Assembly: GCF_900010755.1 (NCBI RefSeq)
Contig: NZ_CZJT01000088.1
Coordinates: forward strand, 1-64,000
Reading direction: 5' to 3'
Origin: Paeniglutamicibacter antarcticus
Lineage (GTDB): Bacteria > Actinomycetota > Actinomycetes > Actinomycetales > Micrococcaceae
DNA length: 64,000 bases
Position 1 is the stretch's first letter, and every line of letters starts with the position of its first letter. Shown here piece after piece: positions 25,949 to 35,059 of the stretch. Below the pieces are notes generated by a model. It ran no database searches and was not told the origin of the DNA. It was given only the letters and a program-made list of their open reading frames with translations. Both the position numbers and the translations under genes were made by a program.

Positions 25949-27279
25949 GCACCGTGAAGACCGGTGCGGACCACGTGGGTGCGCCGGTGGAAGAACATTC
26001 GATATCGGACATGCGTATGAAGCGGAGGGTGCTGGCCGGAGGAAGCATCGGCCAGTTCATCGAGTTCTACGACTTCACCCTTTACGGGCTCTCCGCGGTG
26101 GTCCTGGCACAGCTCTTCTTCCCGGGCACCAGCGCCTTGGCCGGCCTCTTGGCCACCTTCGCGACCTTTGGCGTGGCATTCCTGGTCCGCCCGTTGGGCG
26201 GGCTGTTCTTCGGCCAGCTCGGGGACAAGATCGGGCGCCGCAAGGTCCTATTCATTACGCTGCTTTCCATCGGCGGGGCCACCGCGCTGATCGGCCTGTT
26301 GCCAACGTACGCGACCATTGGTGCCGCGGCGCCGGCCTTGCTGGTGCTCTGCCGCATGGTCCAGGGGTTCTCCGCGGGCGGCGAATCCGTCGGCGCACCG
26401 GCCTTCGTCTTTGAGCATGCGCCGATCAACCGCCGCGGATTGTGGCTGAACCTCACGCTGGCCGCGACCGCGCTGCCCTCGGTCTTCGGCGGCACCCTCA
26501 TCTTGATCCTCTCAAGCTCCATGTCCAGCGAATCGTTCATGGCTTGGGGCTGGCGCATCCCGTTCCTCATCGCCCTGCCAATGGCGTTCTTCGGTTTGTG
26601 GATCCGGTCCAAGACCGAGGAGTCCGAGGAATTCAAACAGGTCCTGGTCAAGGAATCCACCAAGGAATACAGCCCCATCCGCCAGGCCTTTGCCGAAAAC
26701 AAGCTCCGCATGCTCCAGGTCATCTTCGTGATGGGCCTGACCGCCATGGGCTTCTACTTCCTCTCCGGTTTCTTCGTCTCCTACATCCAGACCGCCGGAA
26801 GCCTCAGTCGCGAACAGTCCCTGATGTCCAACGCCGCGGCAATGCTGCTCTACGCGCTGTTACTGCCGATCGGCGGTCTCATCGGCGACAAGGTGGGTCG
26901 CAAGCCAATGCTGATCGTGGGGGCCGCGGCACTCGCAGTGCTGGCGATTCCCTGTTTCATGCTGGTCACCAGCGGATCACTGGCCTTGGCCATCGCCGGG
27001 CAGCTGCTCTTCGTCATCCCCCTGTGCATCTACGGCGGCGGTGCCTACACGTTCTTCGTGGAAATCTTCACCACCCGGACCCGCTTCACCTCCGCTGCCA
27101 TCAGCTACAACGTCGCCTATGCAATCTTTGGCGGATCCGCACCGTTCATCGGCACCGCATTGGTGGCCCAAACCGGTGTCAGCGCGGCCCCGGGCTACTA
27201 CATGGCCGCCGCGGCATTGATCGTGTTCCTGCTCTTGACGCTGACCAAGGTGCCCGAAACGCACCGCCGTATCGGCTGA
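25945..27279 (+). CDS. MHS-type major facilitator transporter
   Basis: A 444-residue, 12-helix transporter of the metabolite:H+ symporter family (the group with ShiA, ProP and KgtP). It starts with MRMKRRVLAGGSIGQFIEFYDFTLYG, the standard MHS first helix, and has the loop 2-3 motif GQLGDKIGRRKVLF and its repeat GDKVGRKPML. MHS proteins import carboxylates, betaines or aromatic acids with protons. Here the operon context (M20 hydrolase, amidase) points to an amide- or carbamoyl-containing compound, but that is inference. The ATG at 25945 is fixed by the family pattern and by the overlap with the leader frame. Confidence 0.9.
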   Translation: MSTVKTGADHVGAPVEEHSISDMRMKRRVLAGGSIGQFIEFYDFTLYGLSAVVLAQLFFPGTSALAGLLATFATFGVAFLVRPLGGLFFGQLGDKIGRRKVLFITLLSIGGATALIGLLPTYATIGAAAPALLVLCRMVQGFSAGGESVGAPAFVFEHAPINRRGLWLNLTLAATALPSVFGGTLILILSSSMSSESFMAWGWRIPFLIALPMAFFGLWIRSKTEESEEFKQVLVKESTKEYSPIRQAFAENKLRMLQVIFVMGLTAMGFYFLSGFFVSYIQTAGSLSREQSLMSNAAAMLLYALLLPIGGLIGDKVGRKPMLIVGAAALAVLAIPCFMLVTSGSLALAIAGQLLFVIPLCIYGGGAYTFFVEIFTTRTRFTSAAISYNVAYAIFGGSAPFIGTALVAQTGVSAAPGYYMAAAALIVFLLLTLTKVPETHRRIG

Positions 27280-27336
27280 TTCCCCGCCGGCACCTTTTCT
27301 TCCCCGAACCACAGTTTTACCGCTAGGAGCAACACC

Positions 27337-28611
27337 ATGAGCGCCGCATCCTTCCTTACCGACTTCCACCACGTGGCAACCTTCGGTGCCACCGACAACA
27401 ACGGCGTTGAACGCCAGGCCGCTACGGCCGAGGACAAGCTGAGCCGCGACTGGTTCGCAGAATTTGCCGCCCGGCACGGATGGGAGGTGCGTGTGGACGG
27501 CATCGGCAACATGTTTGCCCTGATCGATTTCGTCCCGGGCGCACCCTACGTGATGCTCGGTTCGCACCTGGATTCCCAGCCGCTGGGCGGCCGCTTCGAC
27601 GGAGCCTACGGGGTGCTGGCAGCACTTCACGCAGCCGCGGAAATCGCCGAACGGGTGGCTGCCGAGGGCAAGGTTCCGGTACACAACCTCGCGGTGGTGA
27701 ACTGGTTCAACGAGGAAGGCGGGCGGTTCGCCCCCTCGATCATGGGATCCTCGGTCTTTGCCGGGCTCATGGACGAAACCGAAATGCTGCAGGTGGCGGA
27801 CCTCGGCGGTGTCACCGTGGCCCAGGCCTTGGAGGCCATCGGCTACCTGGGCTCCGACCAGCGGCCCGACGTTGCAGGCTACGCCGAAATCCACATCGAA
27901 CAGGGACGCATCCTTGAACGCGAAGGGCTCACCCTCGGTGCCGTCGACTATTCATGGCACACCCAGAAACTCGACATCGAGGTTCTCGGCGAACAGTCGC
28001 ACACCGGGGCCACCGCCATGGCCGACCGCCACGATGCGCTGGTCGCCGCGTCCAAGGTGGTGTTGCTGGTCCACGACGTGACCCGGAAGTTCGCCGCAGA
28101 GGCACTGGTGTCCTCGGTGGGCAGGCTGACCCTGGAACCGAACTCGCCGATTGTGGTGGCCCGCCGCGTGCACCTGGTCGCCGACCTGCGCTCGGCCTCG
28201 CCACAGGTGGTTGCCGAAGCCCGTGGCAGCCTGATGGCCGACATCGCCCAAATCGCCAGGGACCACGACATTCGGATCAACGTCAACGACTTCGACATCC
28301 GCGAGATCCAGTACTACCCGCAGGACGGCCTGGAACTCACCGAAAAGGTCGCGGCAAACCTCGGCCTGGGGGTGCGGCGCATCCGCACCATGGCGGGCCA
28401 CGACTCTGTGGCAATGAACCGGATAGTGCCCACGGTGATGATGTTCATCCCCTCCGTGGATGGGGTCAGCCATTGCGAGCGCGAATTCACCACGGATGCC
28501 GACATGGTTTCAGGAGTGGCGGCACTGACCGGCGTTGCCTGGAAAATGATCCACGGGGCGCTCGCTGAAACCTCCTCGCAACCTGACTCCACGAAGGCCT
28601 TCGCCTCATGA
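27337..28611 (+). CDS. M20-family amidohydrolase (N-carbamoyl-amino acid hydrolase / allantoate amidohydrolase type)
   Basis: A 424-residue metal-dependent hydrolase. Metal ligands of the family are visible: His77 and Asp79 in GSHLDSQ, Asp88 in GGRFDGAYG, Glu126-Glu127 in NWFNEEGGRF and His186 in HIEQGR. The GGRFDG and HIEQG forms place it in the AmaB/HyuC/AllC branch, which removes carbamoyl groups from N-carbamoyl amino acids, ureidoglycolate-like compounds or allantoate, rather than in the peptidase branch. AGGAGC lies 6 nt upstream. It overlaps the amidase gene by ATGA, so the products probably act in series on one substrate. Confidence 0.9.
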   Translation: MSAASFLTDFHHVATFGATDNNGVERQAATAEDKLSRDWFAEFAARHGWEVRVDGIGNMFALIDFVPGAPYVMLGSHLDSQPLGGRFDGAYGVLAALHAAAEIAERVAAEGKVPVHNLAVVNWFNEEGGRFAPSIMGSSVFAGLMDETEMLQVADLGGVTVAQALEAIGYLGSDQRPDVAGYAEIHIEQGRILEREGLTLGAVDYSWHTQKLDIEVLGEQSHTGATAMADRHDALVAASKVVLLVHDVTRKFAAEALVSSVGRLTLEPNSPIVVARRVHLVADLRSASPQVVAEARGSLMADIAQIARDHDIRINVNDFDIREIQYYPQDGLELTEKVAANLGLGVRRIRTMAGHDSVAMNRIVPTVMMFIPSVDGVSHCEREFTTDADMVSGVAALTGVAWKMIHGALAETSSQPDSTKAFAS

Positions 28612-30071
28612 ACATCTCAACGACCACGGATCGGCAGACGTCCCTCGCATTCTTGGGTGCCACCGAGTTGCTTGCCGGATTCAAGGCCTTGGAGATCACC
28701 CCGTTGGAAGTCCTCGAGGCACAGATCCAGCGCATCGAATGGCACAACGGGGACCGGGAAACCGGCATCAACGCGTTCACCGAAACGCTCTTTGAACGGG
28801 CCCGCGTCGAAGCCGCAGCGGCAGGGGAGGCCTACCGGCGCTGTGCCGACACCGGGGAAATCCCCGGTGCGCTGCTGGGCCTGACGGTGGCCACGAAGGA
28901 AAAGCACGGGATCGCCGGACAGAGCCTTGAGCAGGGGCTGGCCGGGCACGCGGGCCGCATCGCCGCCGTGGACCACCCCGTGGTGGCACGCATCAAGGCC
29001 GCGGGCGGCATCATCCACGCGCGCACCACGAGCCCCGAATTCAGCTGCGCCACCACCACGCATTCAACGATGTGGGGAATCACCCGCAATCCCTGGAACC
29101 TGCAGGCCTCCCCGGGCGGTTCCTCGGGCGGCGCCGGGGCCGCATTGGCTGCCGGGTTCACCACGCTTGCCACGGCCTCGGACATTGCCGGTTCCACCCG
29201 GATCCCCGCTGGATTCACCGGGACCGTTGGCTACAAGGCACCCTACGGGCGGGTCCCCGCCGTTTCCGCGCTCGCCGCCGACTGGTACCGCGGGGATGGT
29301 CCCATGGCGCGCAGCGTCGCGGACACGGCACTGCTGGCCGCGGTGATCTCCGGCCACCATGCCATCGACCACGTTTCCTGGGGCGAAAACGGGGTGAACC
29401 CTTTGGCTGGAGACGACGTTTCGGGTCTGCGCATCGGCTTGTCGCTCACCCTTGGCAACTACCCGGTGGCCCCGGAGATCCTTGAAAACACCCTGGCCGT
29501 GGCGCGGGCCCTGGAGACCGCGGGTGCGATCCTCGTCAACGTTGAACTGCCGTGGACCACCGAACGGATCACGGAAACCACCTTTGCCCACTTCGGGCAC
29601 ATCCTGGGTCCCGCCATGGAAATGGAAACCGCGGGCAGCGAAGACAAGCTTGCCGCATACACCTCGCGGTTCATTGCCGATGCCGCCACCGCAGCGGGCA
29701 AGCACTCGCTGGTGGAGTCCCTGGGAATGGATGCGCAATTGCAGGCCGAGCTCGCAACAGCCATGGCCGGGGTGGACGTGTTGCTGTGCCCAACCTCCGC
29801 GGTGGCGTCACTTGATGCGGACGGCGACTACCTTGAGGGTCTGGAGACATCCGAACGCCACCTGGGCCACTACTGGGAAGCCCACATGACAAGCCCGTTC
29901 AATGTTGCCAACCGGACAGCTGTCATCTCCGTCCCGAGCGGCACCGCGTTAAACGGGGTTCCCACCGGTGTGCAGGTGGTGGCACACCCCTTCGACGAGG
30001 CCATGGCATTCCGCGTGGCAGCCGGCATTGAAGCCCTGCTTCCGGGCCCGGGGTACCCGGGCCTGCCGTAG
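28608..30071 (+). CDS. Amidase signature family hydrolase
   Basis: A 487-residue amidase. The Ser-cisSer-Lys triad is visible as Lys97 (ATKEKHG), Ser172 (SPGGSSGG) and the nucleophile Ser196 (SDIAGSTRIPA). It hydrolyses an amide to acid plus ammonia; the substrate cannot be read from sequence. Coupled by ATGA to the M20 hydrolase, it likely releases nitrogen from the same imported compound. The frame ends just ahead of a strong bidirectional terminator. Confidence 0.92.
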   Translation: MNISTTTDRQTSLAFLGATELLAGFKALEITPLEVLEAQIQRIEWHNGDRETGINAFTETLFERARVEAAAAGEAYRRCADTGEIPGALLGLTVATKEKHGIAGQSLEQGLAGHAGRIAAVDHPVVARIKAAGGIIHARTTSPEFSCATTTHSTMWGITRNPWNLQASPGGSSGGAGAALAAGFTTLATASDIAGSTRIPAGFTGTVGYKAPYGRVPAVSALAADWYRGDGPMARSVADTALLAAVISGHHAIDHVSWGENGVNPLAGDDVSGLRIGLSLTLGNYPVAPEILENTLAVARALETAGAILVNVELPWTTERITETTFAHFGHILGPAMEMETAGSEDKLAAYTSRFIADAATAAGKHSLVESLGMDAQLQAELATAMAGVDVLLCPTSAVASLDADGDYLEGLETSERHLGHYWEAHMTSPFNVANRTAVISVPSGTALNGVPTGVQVVAHPFDEAMAFRVAAGIEALLPGPGYPGLP

Positions 30072-30088
30072 CAGCAAATTAGAGTTGA

Positions 30089-30142
30089 AACGCGACTGCG
30101 CCGTTGCCCTTGATCGCTCCAAGGCAACGGCGCAGTCGCGTT
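30089..30142. terminator. Bidirectional terminator between amidase and LacI genes
   Basis: A perfect 20-bp inverted repeat: AACGCGACTGCGCCGTTGCC (30089-30108) and its complement (30123-30142), with a 14-nt loop. It separates convergent genes ending at 30071 and 30149. Confidence 0.85.
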
Positions 30143-30148
30143 CGGTCG

Positions 30149-31192
30149 CTAGGCCTGGACCGTCGAGCCGCGGACCTTGAGCGAGCTGTCCAAGGTGAGC
30201 TGGATGGTTTCGAGCGGTTCGCCGTTGATCAGGCGCAGCAGTTGTTCGGCGGCGCGCCGGCCAAGCAGCTCCGCGGGTAGGTTCACGCTGGTCAGCCCCG
30301 GGTTGCTGTTGGCCGAATACGGCAGGTCATCGAATCCGGTGACGGCAAGTTCGCCCGGGATCGAAATTCCCTTGGCGCGGGCTTCCTGAAGGACTCCGTA
30401 GGCGTGGGTGTCGGTTGCGCAGGCGATTGCGGTGATGCCTGCGGCCTTCCACGCCGGCCATGCCTCGGCGAAGGCGTCCGCTGCCAGACCAACATCAATC
30501 GTCGTGGCGATCACGGCGTTTTCCGGTATGTGCATCCCCAGCTCGGCGGCAGCCTCCAAGAAAGCTGTCCTGCGTAGTTTGAAGGTTGTGGTCTCGGTGA
30601 TGCCGTCCAGATAGGCGACAGTCGTGTGGCCGTTCGCTGCCATGTGGGCGGCAAGGTCCCGGGCGCCTTGCACGACGTCGAGGTTGACAGCCGGTATATC
30701 GGGCCCGAATCCTGGGGCATCAAGCAGTACCAGGGGTCCGGTGGCCGAGAGCTCTTCGAGGAATAGGGGGTCCGGGGCGTCAACCAAGAGCCCGGCGGGC
30801 CGCAGGCCCAGCAGGCGTCGGGTGTCTGCGGCACTGGGAAGCTGGCCGGCGTCGGTGACCGAAAGCAGCAGCTGGTAGTCCGAACCAAGCGCGCTGCGCA
30901 CCCCGGCAATGACCTTGGCGAAGAACGGGTTGGAGATGTCAGGTGCCACCATGATGATGGTTGAGCTGACGCCGCGCGAGAGTGAGCTGCCGATGCTGTC
31001 AATGATGTAGCCGAGTTCGCTGATCGCGGCCACGACCTTGGCAGCATTGACGGCAGAGACCCGGCCCTGGGTTTTGCCGTTGGCGACCAGTGAAACCGTC
31101 GCCGTGGAAACGCCGGCGTGTTCGGCAACCATGGCGGCGGTGACCCGCCGTCGTGTGGGCGCTGCGGCGCGCGGCAAATCCGAGGAATCCAT
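30149..31192 (-). CDS. LacI-family repressor of the nucleoside operon
   Basis: A 347-residue LacI/GalR regulator. The helix-turn-helix is RRRVTAAMVAEHAGVSTATVSLVANG (about 14-39), followed by the hinge and a sugar-binding-type domain (IIMVAPDISNPFFAKVIAGV onwards). It is divergent from the nucleoside hydrolase/ribokinase operon, and twin copies of a LacI-type operator lie in the shared promoter region (31236 and 31271), so it most likely represses that operon and itself. The effector is probably a ribonucleoside or ribose, by neighbourhood. Confidence 0.92.
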   Translation of the reverse strand: MDSSDLPRAAAPTRRRVTAAMVAEHAGVSTATVSLVANGKTQGRVSAVNAAKVVAAISELGYIIDSIGSSLSRGVSSTIIMVAPDISNPFFAKVIAGVRSALGSDYQLLLSVTDAGQLPSAADTRRLLGLRPAGLLVDAPDPLFLEELSATGPLVLLDAPGFGPDIPAVNLDVVQGARDLAAHMAANGHTTVAYLDGITETTTFKLRRTAFLEAAAELGMHIPENAVIATTIDVGLAADAFAEAWPAWKAAGITAIACATDTHAYGVLQEARAKGISIPGELAVTGFDDLPYSANSNPGLTSVNLPAELLGRRAAEQLLRLINGEPLETIQLTLDSSLKVRGSTVQA

Positions 31193-31235
31193 GGCTTCTA
31201 GCTTAGTCGAGCCATTCGGTCATTGCACCGTTTTT

Positions 31236-31285
31236 CGTTAAGCGTTTGACCTGATGGAATGCGCGGCAGGCGTTAAGCGTTTGAC
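31236..31285. promoter_or_regulatory. Twin LacI operators CGTTAAGCGTTTGAC
   Basis: The 15-mer CGTTAAGCGTTTGAC occurs exactly twice, at 31236-31250 and 31271-31285, 35 bp apart. Each holds the near-palindrome TTAAGCGTTTGA, whose AAGCGTTT core is that of LacI-family operators. The second copy overlaps the -35 box of the operon promoter, as expected for repression. Confidence 0.8.
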
Positions 31286-31310
31286 GCAACGGGTGAAAAA
31301 GTGCCAGAAT
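31281..31310 (+). promoter_or_regulatory. Promoter of the nucleoside hydrolase operon
   Basis: -35 TTGACG (31281-31286) and -10 CAGAAT (31305-31310) with an 18-bp spacer, about 70 nt before the start codon. The -35 box shares bases with the second operator. Confidence 0.55.
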
Positions 31311-31381
31311 TCCCCTAAAGCACCATTCCCTGTCTCGCGCGTTCGCGCGCGGAACAGTCCCCCAAAGATGTGGAGAAAACC

Positions 31382-32362
31382 ATGGGCACCACCATCACCG
31401 AAACCGAACCACGCAAAATCATCCTGGACTGCGATCCCGGACATGACGATGCAGTGGCCATTTTGTTGGCCCATGGCAGTCCCGCCATCGAGCTCCTCGC
31501 CGTGACAACGGTTGTTGGAAACCAGACCTTGGAAAAGGTCACCAAGAACGCACTTGCAGTGGGCACCATTGCGGGCATCACCGGCGTCCCGTTCGCCGCC
31601 GGTTGCGCCCGCCCCCTGGTCCGCACCATCGAGAACGCCCCTGACATCCACGGCGAATCCGGCATGGACGGCCCGGCCCAGCCCGAGCCGACCATCGAAT
31701 TGGACCCGCGCCACGCGGTGGACCTGATCATCGACACCATCATGGCCCACGAGCCGGGCACCATCACCCTGGTCCCGACCGGGGGACTGACCAACATCGC
31801 CATGGCCGCCCGCAAGGAACCGCGCATCGTTGAACGCGTGAAGGAAGTCGTCCTGATGGGCGGCGGCTACCACGTGGGCAACTGGAGCGCCGTGGCCGAA
31901 TTCAACATCATCATCGACCCCGAGTCCGCGCACATCGTCTTCAACGAGAAATGGCCAGTGGTCATGGTGGGGCTCGATTTGACCCACCAGGCACTGGCCA
32001 CCGACGAGGTAGTGGAGAAGATCGAGGCCATCGGCACCGGCCCGGCAAAGTTCGTCCGTGAACTCATGGACTTCTTCAAGGCAACCTACAAGGACGCCCA
32101 GGGCTTTGACTTCCCGCCGGTGCACGACCCGTGTGCAGTGGCCTACGTGATCGACCCGAGTATCGTCACCACCCGCAAGGTCCCGGTGGACATTGAACTT
32201 GCAGGGACCTTGACCCTTGGCATGACGGTTGCGGACTTCCGCGCCCCGGCCCCGGCCGACTGCCACACCTCGGTTGCCGTGGACCTTGACCACCAGCGCT
32301 TCTGGGACCTGGTCACCGACGCACTCGTGCGCATCGGTGAGGTAGAGGTCAAGACCGCATGA
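31382..32362 (+). CDS. Ribonucleoside hydrolase (inosine-uridine preferring type)
   Basis: A 326-residue nucleoside N-ribohydrolase that splits a nucleoside to base plus ribose. The calcium-binding signature DCDPGHDDA (16-24) is intact, and the late HDP motif (PPVHDPCAVAYV) supplies the catalytic-site His and Asp. GGAGA lies 7 nt ahead of the ATG at 31382. First gene of a three-gene operon with an MFS transporter (ATGA overlap) and a ribokinase: uptake, cleavage, then ribose phosphorylation. Confidence 0.94.
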   Translation: MGTTITETEPRKIILDCDPGHDDAVAILLAHGSPAIELLAVTTVVGNQTLEKVTKNALAVGTIAGITGVPFAAGCARPLVRTIENAPDIHGESGMDGPAQPEPTIELDPRHAVDLIIDTIMAHEPGTITLVPTGGLTNIAMAARKEPRIVERVKEVVLMGGGYHVGNWSAVAEFNIIIDPESAHIVFNEKWPVVMVGLDLTHQALATDEVVEKIEAIGTGPAKFVRELMDFFKATYKDAQGFDFPPVHDPCAVAYVIDPSIVTTRKVPVDIELAGTLTLGMTVADFRAPAPADCHTSVAVDLDHQRFWDLVTDALVRIGEVEVKTA

Positions 32363-33780
32363 ACGCCGCGATCGACAAGGGAACCGCAGCCAAGGGCGGC
32401 GCCGCGGCGCTGACCGCTGCATTGCTGACCGCCTGCATTGCCTTCCAGCTCAACGCCTCAATGCTCAGCCCGGCGCTGGTCACCATGGGCGAGGAGCTGG
32501 GCACCGACCAAGCCGCCATCGGCCTGTCGCAGACTTGGTTCTTCACCACCGCTGCACTGTTCTCATTGTTCCTGCCGCGTCTTTCCGACGTGGTGGGCCG
32601 CAAGCGGATCCTCATCATCATGATGTTGATGACCGCCGTGGGCTCCGTGGTCGCCGCACTGGCCCCGAACATCGGCTGGCTCTTTGCCGGCCGCATCATC
32701 CAGGGTATTTCCGGCCCCACCGTGCCCTTGGCGCTGCTCATGTTGCGTAGCGCGGTCCCGAACCCGCGCCGCTACGGGGCGCTGATGGGCCTGATCCTTG
32801 CCGTCAATGGCGGCGTTGCCGGCATTGACTCCTTCCTGGGCGGCTACCTGGCCGAAAACCACGGCTTCCGCTCCATCTTCTGGTTCATGGTGGTCCTTGC
32901 GGTCCTCGCTGCGGTGGCCGTGGCCCTGCTGACCCGCGAATCCAAGCCGCAGGCCGGCACCAAGATGGACTGGCGCGGCGTCTTCTTCATCGTCGTCGCC
33001 GTCGGAGCCCTGCTGACCGCCCTGAACGAAGCCTCCAAACTGGTAGGCGGCATGTCCTCCCAAACATTGCTGATCTCCCTGGTGCTGCTGGCGGTTGCCG
33101 CAGCAGCGTTCTACGGCTTCTGGATGACCGAAAAGCGCGTGGCCGAACCCATGGTGCAGATCGAACACCTGCGCCAGCGCGCCACCTGGGCGCCGCTGCT
33201 GACCACGGTGCTGACCATGACCGGCATCTTTGCCGTCATCAACGGCATCGTCCCGGCCTACGTGCAGGCCGCGGCCCCCGGCTTCGGCGTCGGCCCCACG
33301 CAGACAGCGCTGCTGATCCTGACCCCGTTCGCGCTGCTCGGTTGGGTCTTTGGCCCGATCAGCGGCCGTTTGGCCCCGGTCTTCGGCTACAACACGGTAT
33401 TGCGCGTGGGGATGCTCGGCTCCATTGTTGCACTGCTGATCATCGTGTTCTTCGGCCTGAACAGCCTGCCGATGATGATTGCCGGCACCGCACTGCTGGG
33501 CATCATGTACGCGGGAACCGCAAACATCATGCTCAACGGCCTGGGCGTGGTGCTTTCACCCCCGGGCAACCCAGGCTTCCTGCCGGGCATGAATGCGGGC
33601 GCCTTCAACCTGGGCGCCGGCCTGAGCTTCCTTGTCCTGCCGGCGGTGCTTGTGGGAACCTCTAACTTGGGCGACCACGCCTCGTACTTCACGGTGGTCA
33701 TGGTCGGCCTGGTCATTACAGTCGCGGCATTCGCCGCATCGTTGTTGATCCCCAAACCAGTCGACGCAGAGGTGGAGTAA
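32359..33780 (+). CDS. MFS transporter of the nucleoside operon (DHA2-like)
   Basis: A 473-residue major facilitator protein with about 14 predicted helices. The loop 2-3 motif is PRLSDVVGRKRILI, and the family C motif region is GISGPTVPLALLML. DHA2 members are usually exporters, but the gene is coupled by ATGA to a nucleoside hydrolase and followed directly by ribokinase under one LacI-controlled promoter, so nucleoside or ribose transport is the better inference. Direction of transport is not settled by sequence. Confidence 0.85.
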   Translation: MNAAIDKGTAAKGGAAALTAALLTACIAFQLNASMLSPALVTMGEELGTDQAAIGLSQTWFFTTAALFSLFLPRLSDVVGRKRILIIMMLMTAVGSVVAALAPNIGWLFAGRIIQGISGPTVPLALLMLRSAVPNPRRYGALMGLILAVNGGVAGIDSFLGGYLAENHGFRSIFWFMVVLAVLAAVAVALLTRESKPQAGTKMDWRGVFFIVVAVGALLTALNEASKLVGGMSSQTLLISLVLLAVAAAAFYGFWMTEKRVAEPMVQIEHLRQRATWAPLLTTVLTMTGIFAVINGIVPAYVQAAAPGFGVGPTQTALLILTPFALLGWVFGPISGRLAPVFGYNTVLRVGMLGSIVALLIIVFFGLNSLPMMIAGTALLGIMYAGTANIMLNGLGVVLSPPGNPGFLPGMNAGAFNLGAGLSFLVLPAVLVGTSNLGDHASYFTVVMVGLVITVAAFAASLLIPKPVDAEVE

Positions 33781-34755
33781 GTGAACCCGCAGACCCCAGG
33801 CATTGAACCGGGCCGGATCGTGGTGGTTGGCTCGCTCAACGCCGACCTGACCATCTACACCCAGCGGCTTCCGCAACCGGGGGAGACCCTGCATGGCGAA
33901 GGCTTTACGGTGAACCCCGGAGGCAAGAGCGCCAACCAGGCGGTTGCCGCCGGCAAACTCGGCGGCCAGGTGTCCCTCGTGGGCGCCGTGGGCCAGGATT
34001 CCAACGGCGAAATGCTGCTTGCATCCTGCACTGCGGCCGGTGTGGATACCACCGGGGTGAACCAGGTTCCGGGCGTGGAGACCGGCGTCGCGGTGGTCAG
34101 TGTCGATGCGGCCGGAGAAAACACCATCATCATCTCCGCGGGCGCCAACGGCACGTTGCGCCCCGCGGATGTCACCGCCGCGCAGGCAGCCTTCGACGGT
34201 TCGGCAGTGGTGTGCCTGTGCCTCGAGGTCGGGCTGGACACGGTCCAGGCCGCAGCCCAGGCCGGGCACGACGCCGGAGCCACCGTGCTGCTAAACCTGT
34301 CCCCGTATGCGCCCGTGGCACCAGGCCTTGCCTCGCTGGCCGACGTATTGCTGGTCAACGCGCACGAGGCCTCACAGTTCCTGGACGGGGAAAAAATTCC
34401 GGCACCGGATGCTCCCACCTCTGACTGGGAACCTGTGCTCGACCACTTCGTTGCACGCGGGCTTGAAAGCGCCGTGGTGACCCTCGGGTCACAGGGTTCG
34501 GTGGTGCTCGACGGGCGCCCGGGATCCGAACGACGGGTGTTCCGCATCGCACCCACCAAGGTCGACGCCATTGACACCACCGGCGCCGGGGACGCTTTCA
34601 CCGGTGCCCTGGCAGCACGCCTGGCCGCCGGGGATTCGCTCTACACGGCCGCCGCCTTCGCCTCCGTGAGTGCGGCGCTGGCGACCACCCGGAAGGGCAC
34701 GCAGGCCGCCTACCCAGGTGAAGCAGCTGTGGATTCCGTGCTGGCAAGCATGTAG
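33781..34755 (+). CDS. rbsK: Ribokinase (PfkB family)
   Basis: A 324-residue PfkB-family sugar kinase. N-terminal IVVVGSLNADLTIYTQRLPQPGET matches the ribokinase substrate lid, NPGGKSANQAVAAGKLG is PfkB signature 1, and DTTGAGDAFTGALA is signature 2 with the catalytic Asp. It phosphorylates ribose released by the hydrolase for entry to the pentose phosphate pathway. The GTG at 33781 follows the transporter stop directly, with GGTGGAG 5 nt upstream. Confidence 0.92.
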   Translation: MNPQTPGIEPGRIVVVGSLNADLTIYTQRLPQPGETLHGEGFTVNPGGKSANQAVAAGKLGGQVSLVGAVGQDSNGEMLLASCTAAGVDTTGVNQVPGVETGVAVVSVDAAGENTIIISAGANGTLRPADVTAAQAAFDGSAVVCLCLEVGLDTVQAAAQAGHDAGATVLLNLSPYAPVAPGLASLADVLLVNAHEASQFLDGEKIPAPDAPTSDWEPVLDHFVARGLESAVVTLGSQGSVVLDGRPGSERRVFRIAPTKVDAIDTTGAGDAFTGALAARLAAGDSLYTAAAFASVSAALATTRKGTQAAYPGEAAVDSVLASM

Positions 34756-34785
34756 TGGTTTCCCGGGGCTGGTTCCGGGGTATCT

Positions 34786-34833
34786 AACGGCCGTCGCGGC
34801 ACCCGGGTGAGGGGTGTCGCGGCGGCCGTTTTT
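34786..34833 (+). terminator. Terminator of the nucleoside operon
   Basis: Nineteen-position stem AACGGCCGtCGCGgCACCC (34786-34804) / GGGTGtCGCGgCGGCCGTT (34812-34830) with two wobble positions, followed by TTTTT. Confidence 0.85.
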
Positions 34834-35024
34834 GTGTCGGGGGAGCGTTGCACTGTGTGCCGCCGTCCTCCCATGCGGACGGGGCAATATGCCTGAGGAC
34901 CGGAACTCTCCCGATGGACAGGACACGCAGCTCCGGCCTTTCCCGCATATTTTCCACCCAGGGAATTCCCGGGGGTGGACGCCGGTGTACAAGCGGGGGC
35001 AGCCGGCACTGAATCTTCACTCAT
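34834..35024. other. Spacer without a recognised gene
   Basis: About 190 bases between the nucleoside operon terminator and the promoter at 35025. Reading frames present are short and lack ribosome sites or family signals. Confidence 0.5.
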
Positions 35025-35053
35025 TTGCTAATTAGTACAAATCTGCGATAATT
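35025..35053 (+). promoter_or_regulatory. Candidate promoter TTGCTA-N17-GATAAT
   Basis: -35 TTGCTA (35025-35030) and -10 GATAAT (35048-35053; 5 of 6 to TATAAT) with an exact 17-bp spacer, in a locally AT-rich stretch. Predicted start of transcription is near 35060, which leaves a leader of about 440 nt before the next good start codon. Confidence 0.6.
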
Positions 35054-35059
35054 GAAGAT

